Assembly (NCBI GenBank): GCA_016715465.1
Contig: JADKAA010000024.1
Location: 1,364,001-1,428,000, forward strand
Source of the DNA: Saprospiraceae bacterium
Lineage (GTDB): Bacteria; Bacteroidota; Bacteroidia; Chitinophagales; Saprospiraceae
Length of the DNA stretch: 64,000 bases
Reading direction: 5' to 3'
The notes beneath the pieces are model-generated. The model did no database searches, was not told the DNA's origin, and worked only from the letters and a program-made list of their open reading frames with translations. The translations under genes and the position numbers were made by a program. Numbering within the stretch: the first letter of the stretch is position 1; each line of letters opens with the position of its first letter. Below are positions 27,024 through 35,968 of the stretch, piece after piece.

Positions 27024-28024
27024 ATAAGAAGAGGTTTTTCTGCATAGACGCGCATACCTGTGGTAATCCGGTTAGGTTGGTAGCCGGAGGAGGACCAGCA
27101 TTGAAAGGTGCAACCATTGTCGAAAAGAGATTGGATTTTCTGCAACACCACGACTGGATCAGGAAATCTTTGATGTTTGAACCCAGGGGGCATGACATGA
27201 TGAGTGGGTCCATTTTGTATCCTCCCGCAGATCCCCAAAACGATGTGGCCGTATTGTTCATCGAAACCAGTGGCTGCCTACCCATGTGCGGACATGGTAC
27301 AATTGGCACCATGACCATAGCCATTGAGGAAGGACTCGTAGTGCCCAAAACAGCTGGCATTGTAAGGATGGAAACACCGGCAGGACTCATCATGGTCAAC
27401 TATTTCATGAAAGGTCCAAAGGTGTCAAGCGTCAAATTGACCAATGTGCCCAGCTTTCTTTTTGCGGCTGGCTTGCCAGTGACGTGTCCGGATCTGGGAC
27501 CATTATTGGTTGATGTATCTTATGGAGGTAATTTTTACGCGATCGTGGATCCGCAGGAAAATTATAGCGACCTAAGCGATTATACTGCAGACCAAATTAT
27601 AAGATGGAGCAGAGTCTTGCGCGACAACATTAATGACCGGTATGGATTTGAGCATCCTTTAAATCCACAGATAAAAGGTTGCAGCCATGTGATGTGGACC
27701 GGTAAACCGGTGGCAGAAGCCTCTCATGGCAGAAATGCGGTCTTTTACGGTGACAAAGCCATCGACCGGTCGCCTTGTGGCACAGGGACTTCAGCGCGTT
27801 TGGCTCAGTTGTGCGCTCAGGGTAAATTGGGTGTAGGCGACACTTATATCCATGAAAGCTACATTGGTTCAACCTTTACGGGCATCGTTGAAGAGGTAAC
27901 ACAAGTGGGCGATTATACGGCCATCATCCCTTCGATTGAAGGTTGGGCGAGAATTTATGGGTATAACACCATTTTGGTGGACCCGGATGATGACCCCTAT
28001 GCCTCAGGCTTTCAAGTAATTTAA
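27020..28024 (+). CDS. Proline racemase family, likely 4-hydroxyproline 2-epimerase
   Basis: Epimerises trans-4-hydroxy-L-proline to cis-4-hydroxy-D-proline. Both catalytic cysteines are present: C90 in PMCGHGTIG and C253 in SPCGTGTSA. That Cys/Cys pair excludes the trans-3-hydroxyproline dehydratase subgroup, where one is Thr. I chose ATG 27020 (MNKKRFFCIDAHTCGNP), which overlaps the dehydrogenase stop as ATGA; the frame stays open upstream to 26978 without family sequence. The protein is 334 residues, normal for the family. Proline racemase is the alternative, but the operon favours hydroxyproline. Confidence 0.9.
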   Translation: MNKKRFFCIDAHTCGNPVRLVAGGGPALKGATIVEKRLDFLQHHDWIRKSLMFEPRGHDMMSGSILYPPADPQNDVAVLFIETSGCLPMCGHGTIGTMTIAIEEGLVVPKTAGIVRMETPAGLIMVNYFMKGPKVSSVKLTNVPSFLFAAGLPVTCPDLGPLLVDVSYGGNFYAIVDPQENYSDLSDYTADQIIRWSRVLRDNINDRYGFEHPLNPQIKGCSHVMWTGKPVAEASHGRNAVFYGDKAIDRSPCGTGTSARLAQLCAQGKLGVGDTYIHESYIGSTFTGIVEEVTQVGDYTAIIPSIEGWARIYGYNTILVDPDDDPYASGFQVI

Positions 28025-28034
28025 AACATCGCAC

Positions 28035-28628
28035 ATGGACTTTAAGAGCATCCTCTCCGTCAGCCTTATTCTTTTTTCGGTCATCGATATCATTGGCTCC
28101 CTACCTGTCATTATTGACCTTAAAGACAAGGGAAACCGTATTGAATCCGGAAAAGCATCCCTGGTTTCCCTACTTTTAATGGTTGTATTTCTATATGTGG
28201 GAGACCAGGTGTTGAAATTATTTGGGGTGGATGTTCAATCCTTTGCTGTAGCGGGGTCCATCATTCTTTTCATCATTAGCTTTGAGATGATCCTGGGCAT
28301 CACATTATTTAAGGAGGAAAAAAAGGTGAAAAAAGCGACGATTGTGCCAGTTGCTTTTCCACTTGTAGCCGGGGCAGGTACCATGACCACCATCATTTCA
28401 TTAAAGGCGAAGTTTATAAACCTGGAAATTCTTACGGGCATTGTCATAAATATCATCCTGGTTTACCTGGTACTTCGGAGCAGTGACTACCTCAAGACCA
28501 AACTCAGCCCTTCCTTTATCAACGTGTTGCGTAAGATGTTCGGCATTATTTTATTGGCCATTGCTGTCAAGTTGTTCCGCGATAATTTTCACCTGTATAC
28601 TTCTACCGGTCAACCGTCTGTACATTAA
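28035..28628 (+). CDS. MarC-family integral membrane protein
   Basis: A 197-residue inner-membrane protein with six predicted membrane segments and the family's features: ILFSVIDIIGSLPVI in the first segment and VPVAFPLVAGAGTMTTII in the middle. The family's function is not firmly known; members were once linked to antibiotic resistance without support. It begins 10 bases after the epimerase stop, so it is probably in the same transcript. A transport role in the hydroxyproline pathway is possible but only a guess. Confidence 0.9.
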   Translation: MDFKSILSVSLILFSVIDIIGSLPVIIDLKDKGNRIESGKASLVSLLLMVVFLYVGDQVLKLFGVDVQSFAVAGSIILFIISFEMILGITLFKEEKKVKKATIVPVAFPLVAGAGTMTTIISLKAKFINLEILTGIVINIILVYLVLRSSDYLKTKLSPSFINVLRKMFGIILLAIAVKLFRDNFHLYTSTGQPSVH

Positions 28629-28686
28629 GCAAATCCGCTTATTTGTCTGAGATACCTTTCTTGTCTGGACATAGTCTATTATTCTG

Positions 28687-28718
28687 TTGGTCATAAAGTA
28701 TAAAAGACCTTATATTTA
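28687..28718 (+). promoter_or_regulatory. Possible promoter of the S9 peptidase gene
   Basis: TTG at 28687-28689, a 21-bp spacer, then TATATTTA at 28711-28718, which differs from TAnnTTTG in the last base. It ends 16 bases before the chosen ATG and lies inside the longer open frame, supporting the later start. Confidence 0.4.
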
Positions 28719-28734
28719 CGTCAAAATCGTTAAA

Positions 28735-30774
28735 ATGCATAAGTTAACTGTTACCCTGCTTTGTTTAGTGGTTGGATATGTAAGCCCTGTTTTTACACAG
28801 GATAAAAAGGTCATGACACATGAAGAGATGTGGGCCATGAAAAGGGTAGGAGCCCCAGCCCTCAGTCCGGATGGAAAGTTTGTGGTATTTTCAGTGGGAG
28901 AAGTGACTTACAATGATAAGGAAAATGTGAATGACATTTGGATTGCGGCTACGGATAAATCCACACCGCCTAGAAGGTTGACTGCCAATAAAGCCGGAGA
29001 AAGTGCCTACGCCTGGAGTCCCGATGGCAAACACCTCGCCTTTGTAGCAAAAAGGGACGGAGAAGAAGAAAGTCAGATATATTTACTCAATGTGAAAGAA
29101 GGGGGAGAGGCACATAAATTCACCAGTGTATTGTCAGGTGCATCAGGCCCTAAATGGTCACCCGATGGGAAAACCATTTTATTTTCAAGTACCGTTTATC
29201 CGGGATGTTATGTCGATTCCCTGCAAAAAAAAGCGGTTGAATCAAAAAAGAACCTTAAATATAAAGCAAGGGTTTATGAGAGTTTCCCAATCAGAAACTG
29301 GGATAAATGGTTGGATGAAAAACAGGTACACCCTTTTGTGCAGCATATCGACAGTACCCAGGCCAATAACCTTTTTGCAGTGTCAAAAATCAGCGATACA
29401 CCAGGTTTTAAATTCGCCGGTGCAGATTGGGCAGGAAATGGTGACATCGTGTTGACAGCAACATCAGATGACAATACGGCTGCATTTCAATACCCAACTA
29501 CCCATCTATACACCCTGAACATTGCCAGCGGAGCCATTAAGATGGTGAGTGATGGAAAGACCGATTTTAGTGGCGCGGCAGTTTCCAAAGACGGCAAATA
29601 TGTTTTCGGCCTCATTTCCATCAATGACTATTCGATTTATCAAATGAGCAAACTTACCCGTTACGATTGGCCAACGATGAAGAATGCGGTAGACTTTAGT
29701 GCATCACTGGACAGGCCGGTCAACAATTTTAAAATTGTGGATAATATGGTCTATGCATCTGTGGAGGACAAAGGCAGGGATCTTTTATACAAGTGGAGCA
29801 TCCTGTCATCCAAACCTGACCGCGTTACCAAAGGAGAAACCGGGTGTTACTCACAATTTTCCGTTGCAGGCAATACCGTTGTATCTTCTTATGAGACTAC
29901 AGTTCAACCTGTGGAAGTAGTGAAAATAAATACAGATGGCAGCCATGAATTTATTACTTCATTCAATCAGGAGAGATTGTCAAAGTTGGATCTCAAAGCA
30001 CCTGAAACCTTTTGGACCAAGACCAGCAGGGGCAAAAATATACGCAGCATGCTGGTTCGGCCGGCAAATTTCGATCCAGGTAAAAAGTACCCACTTTTTG
30101 TGCTAATGCACGGGGGGCCGGCGATATCCTACAAAGAGTCATTTGGCTATCGCTGGAATTACCACGTTCTGGCAGGAACAGAATACGTGCTGGTCCTCAC
30201 AGATTATACAGGAAGCACGGGTTATGGAGAAAAGTTTACCAAGGACATACAATACGACCCATTCAAAGGACCAGCCGAGGAAATCGGTGAAGCAGCAGCC
30301 GATGCGGTAAAACGTTTTTCATTTATTGATGGCAGTAACCAGGCAGCAGGAGGTGCGAGTTACGGTGGCCACCTGGCCAACTGGATGCAGGCTTCCACTA
30401 CCCATTACAAATGCCTGATTTCCCATGCGGGGGCGGTAAATTTTGTTTCTCAATGGGGAACCAGCGATTACATCTATGGCAGGGAAGTGATGAACGGTGG
30501 TGCGCCGTGGACAAAAACCAAAACCTGGCAGGAACAAAACCCTTATCTGTATGCAGCCAATTTTAAAACACCAATGTTGTTGACAGTGGGCGAGCTCGAT
30601 TACCGCGTTCCTATTAATAATACCATCGAAAACTGGCATATTCATCAGAGACTCAAAGTGCCCTCAAAATTGATAGTTTTTCCGGAAGAAAACCACTGGA
30701 TTCTGAAAGCAGAAAATTCAAAATTTCATTATAAGGAAATCAGAGAATGGCTGGGTAAATATTTGATGAAATAA
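28735..30774 (+). CDS. S9 family peptidase (prolyl oligopeptidase/dipeptidyl-peptidase type), exported
   Basis: A 679-residue serine peptidase. I chose ATG 28735, which gives the signal peptide MHKLTVTLLCLVVGYVSPVFTQ. A seven-bladed WD40-like beta-propeller (about residues 35-400) filters peptides. The alpha/beta hydrolase domain follows, with nucleophile S542 (GGASYGG), D622 (GELDYRVP) and H654 (EENHWI). It probably acts in the periplasm or at the surface on short peptides, perhaps cleaving after proline or alanine. Its place next to hydroxyproline breakdown genes suggests peptide scavenging, which is inference. It has its own likely promoter. Confidence 0.92.
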   Translation: MHKLTVTLLCLVVGYVSPVFTQDKKVMTHEEMWAMKRVGAPALSPDGKFVVFSVGEVTYNDKENVNDIWIAATDKSTPPRRLTANKAGESAYAWSPDGKHLAFVAKRDGEEESQIYLLNVKEGGEAHKFTSVLSGASGPKWSPDGKTILFSSTVYPGCYVDSLQKKAVESKKNLKYKARVYESFPIRNWDKWLDEKQVHPFVQHIDSTQANNLFAVSKISDTPGFKFAGADWAGNGDIVLTATSDDNTAAFQYPTTHLYTLNIASGAIKMVSDGKTDFSGAAVSKDGKYVFGLISINDYSIYQMSKLTRYDWPTMKNAVDFSASLDRPVNNFKIVDNMVYASVEDKGRDLLYKWSILSSKPDRVTKGETGCYSQFSVAGNTVVSSYETTVQPVEVVKINTDGSHEFITSFNQERLSKLDLKAPETFWTKTSRGKNIRSMLVRPANFDPGKKYPLFVLMHGGPAISYKESFGYRWNYHVLAGTEYVLVLTDYTGSTGYGEKFTKDIQYDPFKGPAEEIGEAAADAVKRFSFIDGSNQAAGGASYGGHLANWMQASTTHYKCLISHAGAVNFVSQWGTSDYIYGREVMNGGAPWTKTKTWQEQNPYLYAANFKTPMLLTVGELDYRVPINNTIENWHIHQRLKVPSKLIVFPEENHWILKAENSKFHYKEIREWLGKYLMK

Positions 30775-31062
30775 GCCACAATTGCAGATGCAGTGTAAGC
30801 TTTGGTGTCCTATGATGCACCGATTCCGTGCACAAATATCGGTCTTCATTATTGCGATCTCCAATTAGTCATTTATGCATAAGCTTGTAGCAAATGGTCA
30901 AAACTATGCTAAAATTTGCTTAATCAGGAAGGAATATCGATCCAGTCAAAATAACATGAACAAGGGGCATCAGGAGTAAAGAAATATGGCATAACAGCAG
31001 CAGGCAAAGTGCGGATAAGTTTTGGTCTCAATAAAATTTATTTTTCAGATAGACATCACAAC
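30775..31062. other. Intergenic region with no visible gene
   Basis: A 288-base gap between convergent genes (S9 peptidase and the kinase). I find no convincing open frame, repeat or terminator hairpin in it. Confidence 0.4.
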
Positions 31063-31689
31063 CTAAAATAAACCAAATAATTCGGCATCTACCTGCTGCA
31101 GGATTTCGCCGAAATCTTCCTGGTTTTCTTTAAAATCCAGGTCGTCTGCATTGATGATAAGCAGTTTACCTTCTTTATACCCCGATATCCAATCCTCGTA
31201 ACGCTGATTGAGTCTTTTGAGATATTCCAGACTCATATTGCCCTCATAATCTCTGCCGCGGGTATGAATGTGCGATACCAGTGTGGGTATACTGGCTTTC
31301 AGATAGATTAACAGGTCTGGAGCTTCTACCTGTTTGGACATGGCTTCAAACAGATCAAAATAATTGCTGAAATCACGTCCACTCATCAGCCCCATGTCAT
31401 GCAGGTTGGGTGCAAAGATATGGGCGTCTTCATAAATGGTCCTATCCTGGATTACGGTCTTGTCTCCTTTGCGTATATCGAGGATTTGCCTGTAACGACT
31501 ATTTAAAAAGTAGATTTGCAGATTGAATGACCAACGGTGCATGTCGTTATAAAAATCACTCAAGTATGGATTGGTATTGGTGTCCTCATAAAGCACATCC
31601 CATCTATAGTGTTTGGAAAGCAATTCGGAAAGTGTTGTCTTTCCCGCACCGATGTTCCCGGCAACTGCGATGTGTTTGAGTTTTTGCAT
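31063..31689 (-). CDS. Deoxynucleoside kinase
   Basis: A 208-residue kinase of the deoxyadenosine/deoxyguanosine kinase type that phosphorylates salvaged deoxynucleosides with ATP. The P-loop is GNIGAGKTTL near residue 11. The catalytic DRTIYED motif (the DRS/ERS-equivalent) and the lid arginines in HIHTRGRDYE are visible. The length is normal. It is transcribed divergently from gatC; each has its own -7 element in the 120-base gap. Confidence 0.92.
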   Translation of the reverse strand: MQKLKHIAVAGNIGAGKTTLSELLSKHYRWDVLYEDTNTNPYLSDFYNDMHRWSFNLQIYFLNSRYRQILDIRKGDKTVIQDRTIYEDAHIFAPNLHDMGLMSGRDFSNYFDLFEAMSKQVEAPDLLIYLKASIPTLVSHIHTRGRDYEGNMSLEYLKRLNQRYEDWISGYKEGKLLIINADDLDFKENQEDFGEILQQVDAELFGLF

Positions 31690-31728
31690 AAGTTTTAATG
31701 GTAGCCAAAAGGCCGGTTGTAAGCCTTA

Positions 31729-31736
31729 CAAAAATA
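31729..31736 (-). promoter_or_regulatory. -7 promoter element of the deoxynucleoside kinase gene
   Basis: The minus strand reads TATTTTTG, an exact TAnnTTTG match, 40 bases before the ATG at 31689. Confidence 0.45.
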
Positions 31737-31766
31737 CAAAAAGAATCATATTTATGCCATTTTTTA

Positions 31767-31774
31767 TACCTTTG
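31767..31774 (+). promoter_or_regulatory. -7 promoter element of gatC
   Basis: TACCTTTG matches TAnnTTTG exactly, 36 bases before the gatC ATG. It is divergent from the kinase element at 31729. Confidence 0.45.
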
Positions 31775-31809
31775 ACGAACTATTCACGCTTATTATCGAA
31801 TATTTTGCA

Positions 31810-32097
31810 ATGACAGTGGATGATGCATTAATTTTAAAACTTGAAAAACTGGCCAAACTGGAGTTGTCCGCTGAGGAAAGGGAAAGATTGAAGATCGACC
31901 TGGAAAAAGTGCTGGGTATGTTTTCGGTTATTGGGGAGGCAGACACCACAGACGTTGAACCCCTGGTATATCTATCAAATGCCGTAAACAGTCTCAGATC
32001 TGACATACCGGGTAAGGCAATAGAACTCCATGAACTCTCAGAACAGGTTCCGCTTTTGCTGAAACATATGTTCGCCGTTCCTAAAGTGATTGAATAA
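31810..32097 (+). CDS. gatC: Asp-tRNA(Asn)/Glu-tRNA(Gln) amidotransferase subunit C
   Basis: The small subunit of the GatCAB complex, which amidates mischarged Glu-tRNA(Gln) or Asp-tRNA(Asn). It is 95 residues, the normal size. Typical features are the N-terminal helix LEKLAKLELSAEERERL, the LEKVLGMF helix and the C-terminal LLKHMFAVPKVIE, equivalent to the usual 'xxxxFxVPxV' ending. gatA and gatB are not in the window, as is common in this phylum. Confidence 0.95.
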   Translation: MTVDDALILKLEKLAKLELSAEERERLKIDLEKVLGMFSVIGEADTTDVEPLVYLSNAVNSLRSDIPGKAIELHELSEQVPLLLKHMFAVPKVIE

Positions 32098-32136
32098 TCG
32101 TACCTGCTATTTCAGGATACAAAAAAAATATTGACC

Positions 32137-32838
32137 ATGTCTTTAATTTCGATACATAACCTTACAAAGACCTACAAGATGGGTGACGAGATCGTTCAGG
32201 CGCTGAGGGGCGTGAGTCTTGCGATCGAAAAAAATGAATACGTTGCCCTCATGGGCCCTTCCGGTTCCGGAAAATCAACACTTATGAACCTGCTTGGATG
32301 TCTGGATACCCCGACAGAAGGAGAGTACATTCTGAACGAAAATGTGGTAAGTGAAATGTCCGATGCCGAACTCGCTGAAGTGCGAAACAAACTTATTGGT
32401 TTTGTATTTCAAACTTTTAACCTGCTTCCCAGGATGTCTGCCCTCGACAATGTCGCTCTGCCTTTGGTTTACTCAGGAATGGGGAAAGAAGCGAGACTTG
32501 AAAAAGCAGCTCAGGTATTGGAGGTAGTTGGCCTCGCAGACCGGATGTTACACAAGCCCAATGAACTTTCTGGGGGGCAGCGACAAAGGGTTGCCATAGC
32601 CAGGGCACTGGTCAATGATCCTGCCATTATCCTTGCAGATGAACCAACTGGAAATCTTGACACCAAAACATCCATGGAGATTATGTCCATATTTGAAAAG
32701 ATCCATGCCAATGGGAATACCGTCATTTTGGTTACGCACGAACACGACATCGCTGAATTCGCCCACCGCATCATCAAACTCAGGGACGGCCTTCTTGAAT
32801 CAGACTTGCTCAACACAAGACACCTTCAGCAGGCTTAA
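32137..32838 (+). CDS. ABC transporter ATP-binding protein, LolD/MacB type
   Basis: A 233-residue ATPase of the LolD/MacB/FtsE-like class, which powers lipoprotein release, efflux or mechanotransmission with a separate FtsX-like permease. Walker A is GPSGSGKSTLMNLLGCLD, the signature LSGGQRQRVAIARAL, Walker B IILADEPTGNLD, and the switch histidine VTHEHD. I chose ATG 32137 over the TTG at 32131, since MSLISIHNLTKTYK is the usual start. No permease gene is adjacent. It converges on sbcC with 23 bases between. Confidence 0.9.
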   Translation: MSLISIHNLTKTYKMGDEIVQALRGVSLAIEKNEYVALMGPSGSGKSTLMNLLGCLDTPTEGEYILNENVVSEMSDAELAEVRNKLIGFVFQTFNLLPRMSALDNVALPLVYSGMGKEARLEKAAQVLEVVGLADRMLHKPNELSGGQRQRVAIARALVNDPAIILADEPTGNLDTKTSMEIMSIFEKIHANGNTVILVTHEHDIAEFAHRIIKLRDGLLESDLLNTRHLQQA

Positions 32839-32861
32839 TCCATTTGGCACGTTATCTTGTT

Positions 32862-35800
32862 TCAGATCATGCCCGAAATTATAATATCACTGATTCCCTG
32901 CACATTGCGCTTCAGTTGAATTTGGGTCACCATCCGCTCCTTCAGTGATTCCACATGGGATATAATGGCAATGGTCTTATTGCTTTCAGATTGGAGTTTT
33001 TCCAGGGTACTGATGACTGTATCGAGCGTGTCCTCATCCAGGGTGCCAAAACCTTCATCGATGAATAGGCAATCCAGTTTGATATTGCGCGATGCCAGAT
33101 CGCTCAGACTCAAAGCCAAGGCAAGTGACAAGATGAAAGTTTCGCCACCCGACAAGGTTTTTACACTGCGCTCGATGCCACCCAGATACAGATCTTTCAC
33201 AAAGAGGTTTTGTTCATTCAACACCAGTACATAGCGGTCTGACAACGAATGCAACCTCCGGTTAGCAAGGATGATGATCTGCTCCATCGTGAGCTCTTGC
33301 GCATAGTTGGCATAAGATTTACCAGATGCATCACCAAGGAGCTGGTTGAGCAGCTCATATTTTTTAAACTCCTTTTCAAGGACTTCAATCTTTTTAGTGA
33401 TCGTTGACTTTAAAAGCTCATCCTGCCGGAATCCTTCCAGCTTTTGTAAAATATTACCCTTTAATTCATTGAGATTGTCGCGATGCGTTTCCAATGCGCT
33501 AATTTCCTCAACAATGTCCTCATAGCGGGAAAGCCTTAAGTCCTCCTTATCGAGCTTGATACGTGCAGCTTCAATCTCTGCAAGAGCTGCTTTCGTTCGC
33601 GTGATTTCATGGATCAATTGCTGATGCCGCTCTTTGTTTTGGACATAAAGTCTTTCCTCCATGAGTGCCGTTCGAGCTGATTCAGGGTCTTCAAAGCCAA
33701 GCGGTTTTAAGCGGTGAGACAGCAAGGAAAGACCTTCTCTTAGCTTTTGGCTGACCTTATCCAGCAAGGCGGTATTTTGTGCCATTCCTTGCTGCTGCTC
33801 ATTTATTTTTCGCAGACATACAGAAATGGCTTGCCTTTGACCTGGTAGGCTTTCTGCAGCATTCGGATGGGTAGTCAATGCAGTGATTTCTTGAAGTATC
33901 TTTTGATAATGCTGTTGCAGGGTTGAAATCCTTGCATATTTTTCAAGAAAGGGCTGCAATAAAATATGTTGTTGTTTGGCCGCCCATAATCTCTTATTTT
34001 GCTCTATATCTGCCTTGCGTTTTTGTAAAATGTCGTCAGCTTCTTCCTCCGTATTTATGAGAAAAGTGCCGGAGGAAATCGCGGACTGAATTTCTGAAAT
34101 TTCGACTTTAATTTCTGATTGTCTCAGATATATAGTCTCCAGCTTTGTTTGAAGAGATGTGACTTTGTTACTGATGTTTAAAAAATTGACTTCTGCTTTT
34201 TTAAGTTCTTCCTGCGAACGCATCAGGTCAATTTCTACAGTACCCATGGAAAAAACCATATGGTGATCGCAGTAAGGATGACTTGCAGAACCGCATAAAG
34301 GACAGGGTTCGCCTGCTTTCAGAGTTGATCGAATTTCATTGAAATCCATTCGCTGGAAAAGTTTTTCTTTTTCAACCATAAGTTTTTCAACCGTAATCCG
34401 GAGACGGGTACGAATTTGTTGAATATCTTCAAATTGGATTTTACTGCCCGCAGCTTCAACTTCAAACTGAAACCTTTCCTTTTCGAGTTTAGCTAAGTTA
34501 TCTTTTGCAGTATTCAATTGCCTCATCTGCTTTTGCCAGTCAATAATGGAACTGATTTCTTGCTGTAACTTCTGGAGGGTTTCCTGTAACTGCGATAAAC
34601 TTATCTCTCCACAATTGAACATTAGATTTCTGCCTTCTTCCATGATGACATTGATGGCAGATATAGCTGCATTGGGATCAATCTTTTCCTTATACCAGCT
34701 TAGGTTTTCACGGGGTACACCCGTAAGCTCCTGATTTATGGACTTGCGGATTCCATCCCCCTCATTGTGCAATCGGGACAACTCCGCATTCAGGACGCCG
34801 AGTTTCGACTCAAATTGCACGGAAATTTCTGCATAGTTATGTTCATCGACATCGAGGCCAACTGTGGTGGCCATTTCTTTTAACAGACCCAGCAGTGATT
34901 CGCGACTGTCATTCAGATTTAGCTCATAGCGGTTAATTTCATTTTGAAGCCGGTGTACTTCTGCTTGATTCGTTTGATGAATGATCAGGTCAGGCTGCAG
35001 ATGGATTGCTTTGTCATGTAAGTCGAGTTGTAAGCGCATAGGTTCAAACAGTCTGAGGTCGTTTTCCCGGACTTGCAATTCTTCCTTAAGTTTTTGGTGT
35101 CTTTGGTTGTTAACTTCCAGTTGAAGCAAGCGGGTTTTGAGGTCGGTAACTACTTTCAATCTTTCCTTTATTTGATTTAGCGAGGCATCATGACCCAACA
35201 AGTCATTATTGAGTAAATCGATTTCATTCGCATCAGCTGTCCTTACCTGTAGTAGTAATTTTTTTTCCTGTTCGACCTGCTGTTTCCAGTAGCTGTATTT
35301 TTCGTATGTCTTCTTGCCAATATCACGGTATATGCCTGTACCTGTAATTTTTTCAAGGAGAGCGCTCCTTTCGTCATGGTTAGATTTAAGAAATTGAGCA
35401 AATTCACCCTGACTGAGCAGGATAGATTTTACAAATTGGGCATAACTTAACCCGATGATTTGAGCATTCATGGCAGGCACTTCTGACTTCTTCAGGTCTA
35501 GAAACCTGTTTTCACCAAGGATGCCAATTTCCATGTGATAATCATTAAGATTATCATTTCGATTTTTTTCAATTGACCATTTTGACCGGTATTGTATCCC
35601 ATTGCTTTCATATTCTACCACAGCGTATGCTTCTCTGGTATGATGAGTCATGATGGAATTTTGAGTGGCTACCGAAGTTTTGGATATGGTATCCAGCCGG
35701 GGAACCTGGTTGTACAAGGCCAGGGTGATGACATCCAGGATGGTAGATTTACCAGCACCTGTTGGCCCTGATATGAGCAATAGGCCGGAATCTCGAAGTG

Positions 35801-35876
35801 GGGCAGCAGTGAAATCTATGAGGTGTTCACCCTTGAGGCTATGGATGTTTTTGAATCGAAGTGTCAGGATCTTCAT
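32862..35876 (-). CDS. sbcC: Exonuclease SbcCD, subunit C (Rad50-like ATPase)
   Basis: A 1004-residue SMC-like ATPase that, with SbcD, cleaves hairpins and protein-blocked DNA ends. The N-terminal Walker A is GPTGAGKSTILD. Long coiled coils (about 180-480 and 550-850) flank the zinc hook CPLCG. The C-terminal half has the signature LSGGETFILSLALALSLS and Walker B DCLFIDEGFGTLD. Its ATG overlaps the TGA of sbcD in the frame that results when the sbcD frameshift is corrected (ATGA at 35876-35873). Confidence 0.95.
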   Translation of the reverse strand: MKILTLRFKNIHSLKGEHLIDFTAAPLRDSGLLLISGPTGAGKSTILDVITLALYNQVPRLDTISKTSVATQNSIMTHHTREAYAVVEYESNGIQYRSKWSIEKNRNDNLNDYHMEIGILGENRFLDLKKSEVPAMNAQIIGLSYAQFVKSILLSQGEFAQFLKSNHDERSALLEKITGTGIYRDIGKKTYEKYSYWKQQVEQEKKLLLQVRTADANEIDLLNNDLLGHDASLNQIKERLKVVTDLKTRLLQLEVNNQRHQKLKEELQVRENDLRLFEPMRLQLDLHDKAIHLQPDLIIHQTNQAEVHRLQNEINRYELNLNDSRESLLGLLKEMATTVGLDVDEHNYAEISVQFESKLGVLNAELSRLHNEGDGIRKSINQELTGVPRENLSWYKEKIDPNAAISAINVIMEEGRNLMFNCGEISLSQLQETLQKLQQEISSIIDWQKQMRQLNTAKDNLAKLEKERFQFEVEAAGSKIQFEDIQQIRTRLRITVEKLMVEKEKLFQRMDFNEIRSTLKAGEPCPLCGSASHPYCDHHMVFSMGTVEIDLMRSQEELKKAEVNFLNISNKVTSLQTKLETIYLRQSEIKVEISEIQSAISSGTFLINTEEEADDILQKRKADIEQNKRLWAAKQQHILLQPFLEKYARISTLQQHYQKILQEITALTTHPNAAESLPGQRQAISVCLRKINEQQQGMAQNTALLDKVSQKLREGLSLLSHRLKPLGFEDPESARTALMEERLYVQNKERHQQLIHEITRTKAALAEIEAARIKLDKEDLRLSRYEDIVEEISALETHRDNLNELKGNILQKLEGFRQDELLKSTITKKIEVLEKEFKKYELLNQLLGDASGKSYANYAQELTMEQIIILANRRLHSLSDRYVLVLNEQNLFVKDLYLGGIERSVKTLSGGETFILSLALALSLSDLASRNIKLDCLFIDEGFGTLDEDTLDTVISTLEKLQSESNKTIAIISHVESLKERMVTQIQLKRNVQGISDIIISGMI

Positions 35877-35968
35877 GACTGTTCATTGCTTAATATTTCA
35901 TCTAATACTTCGCGGTAGGTATCGTAAAGTATTGCCAACTGTTCTTCGTTATAAAGCGTACCCCTTAA
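35873..35968 (-). pseudogene. sbcD: Displaced C-terminal tail of sbcD
   Basis: Downstream of the premature sbcD stop, another frame encodes KLRGTLYNEEQLAILYDTY followed by REVLDEILSNEQS and a TGA. The TGA overlaps the sbcC ATG exactly as expected for a coupled sbcD-sbcC pair. It joins the main sbcD frame if one A is added to the seven-base run at 35969-35975, giving 403 residues, close to the usual SbcD length. Confidence 0.75.
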
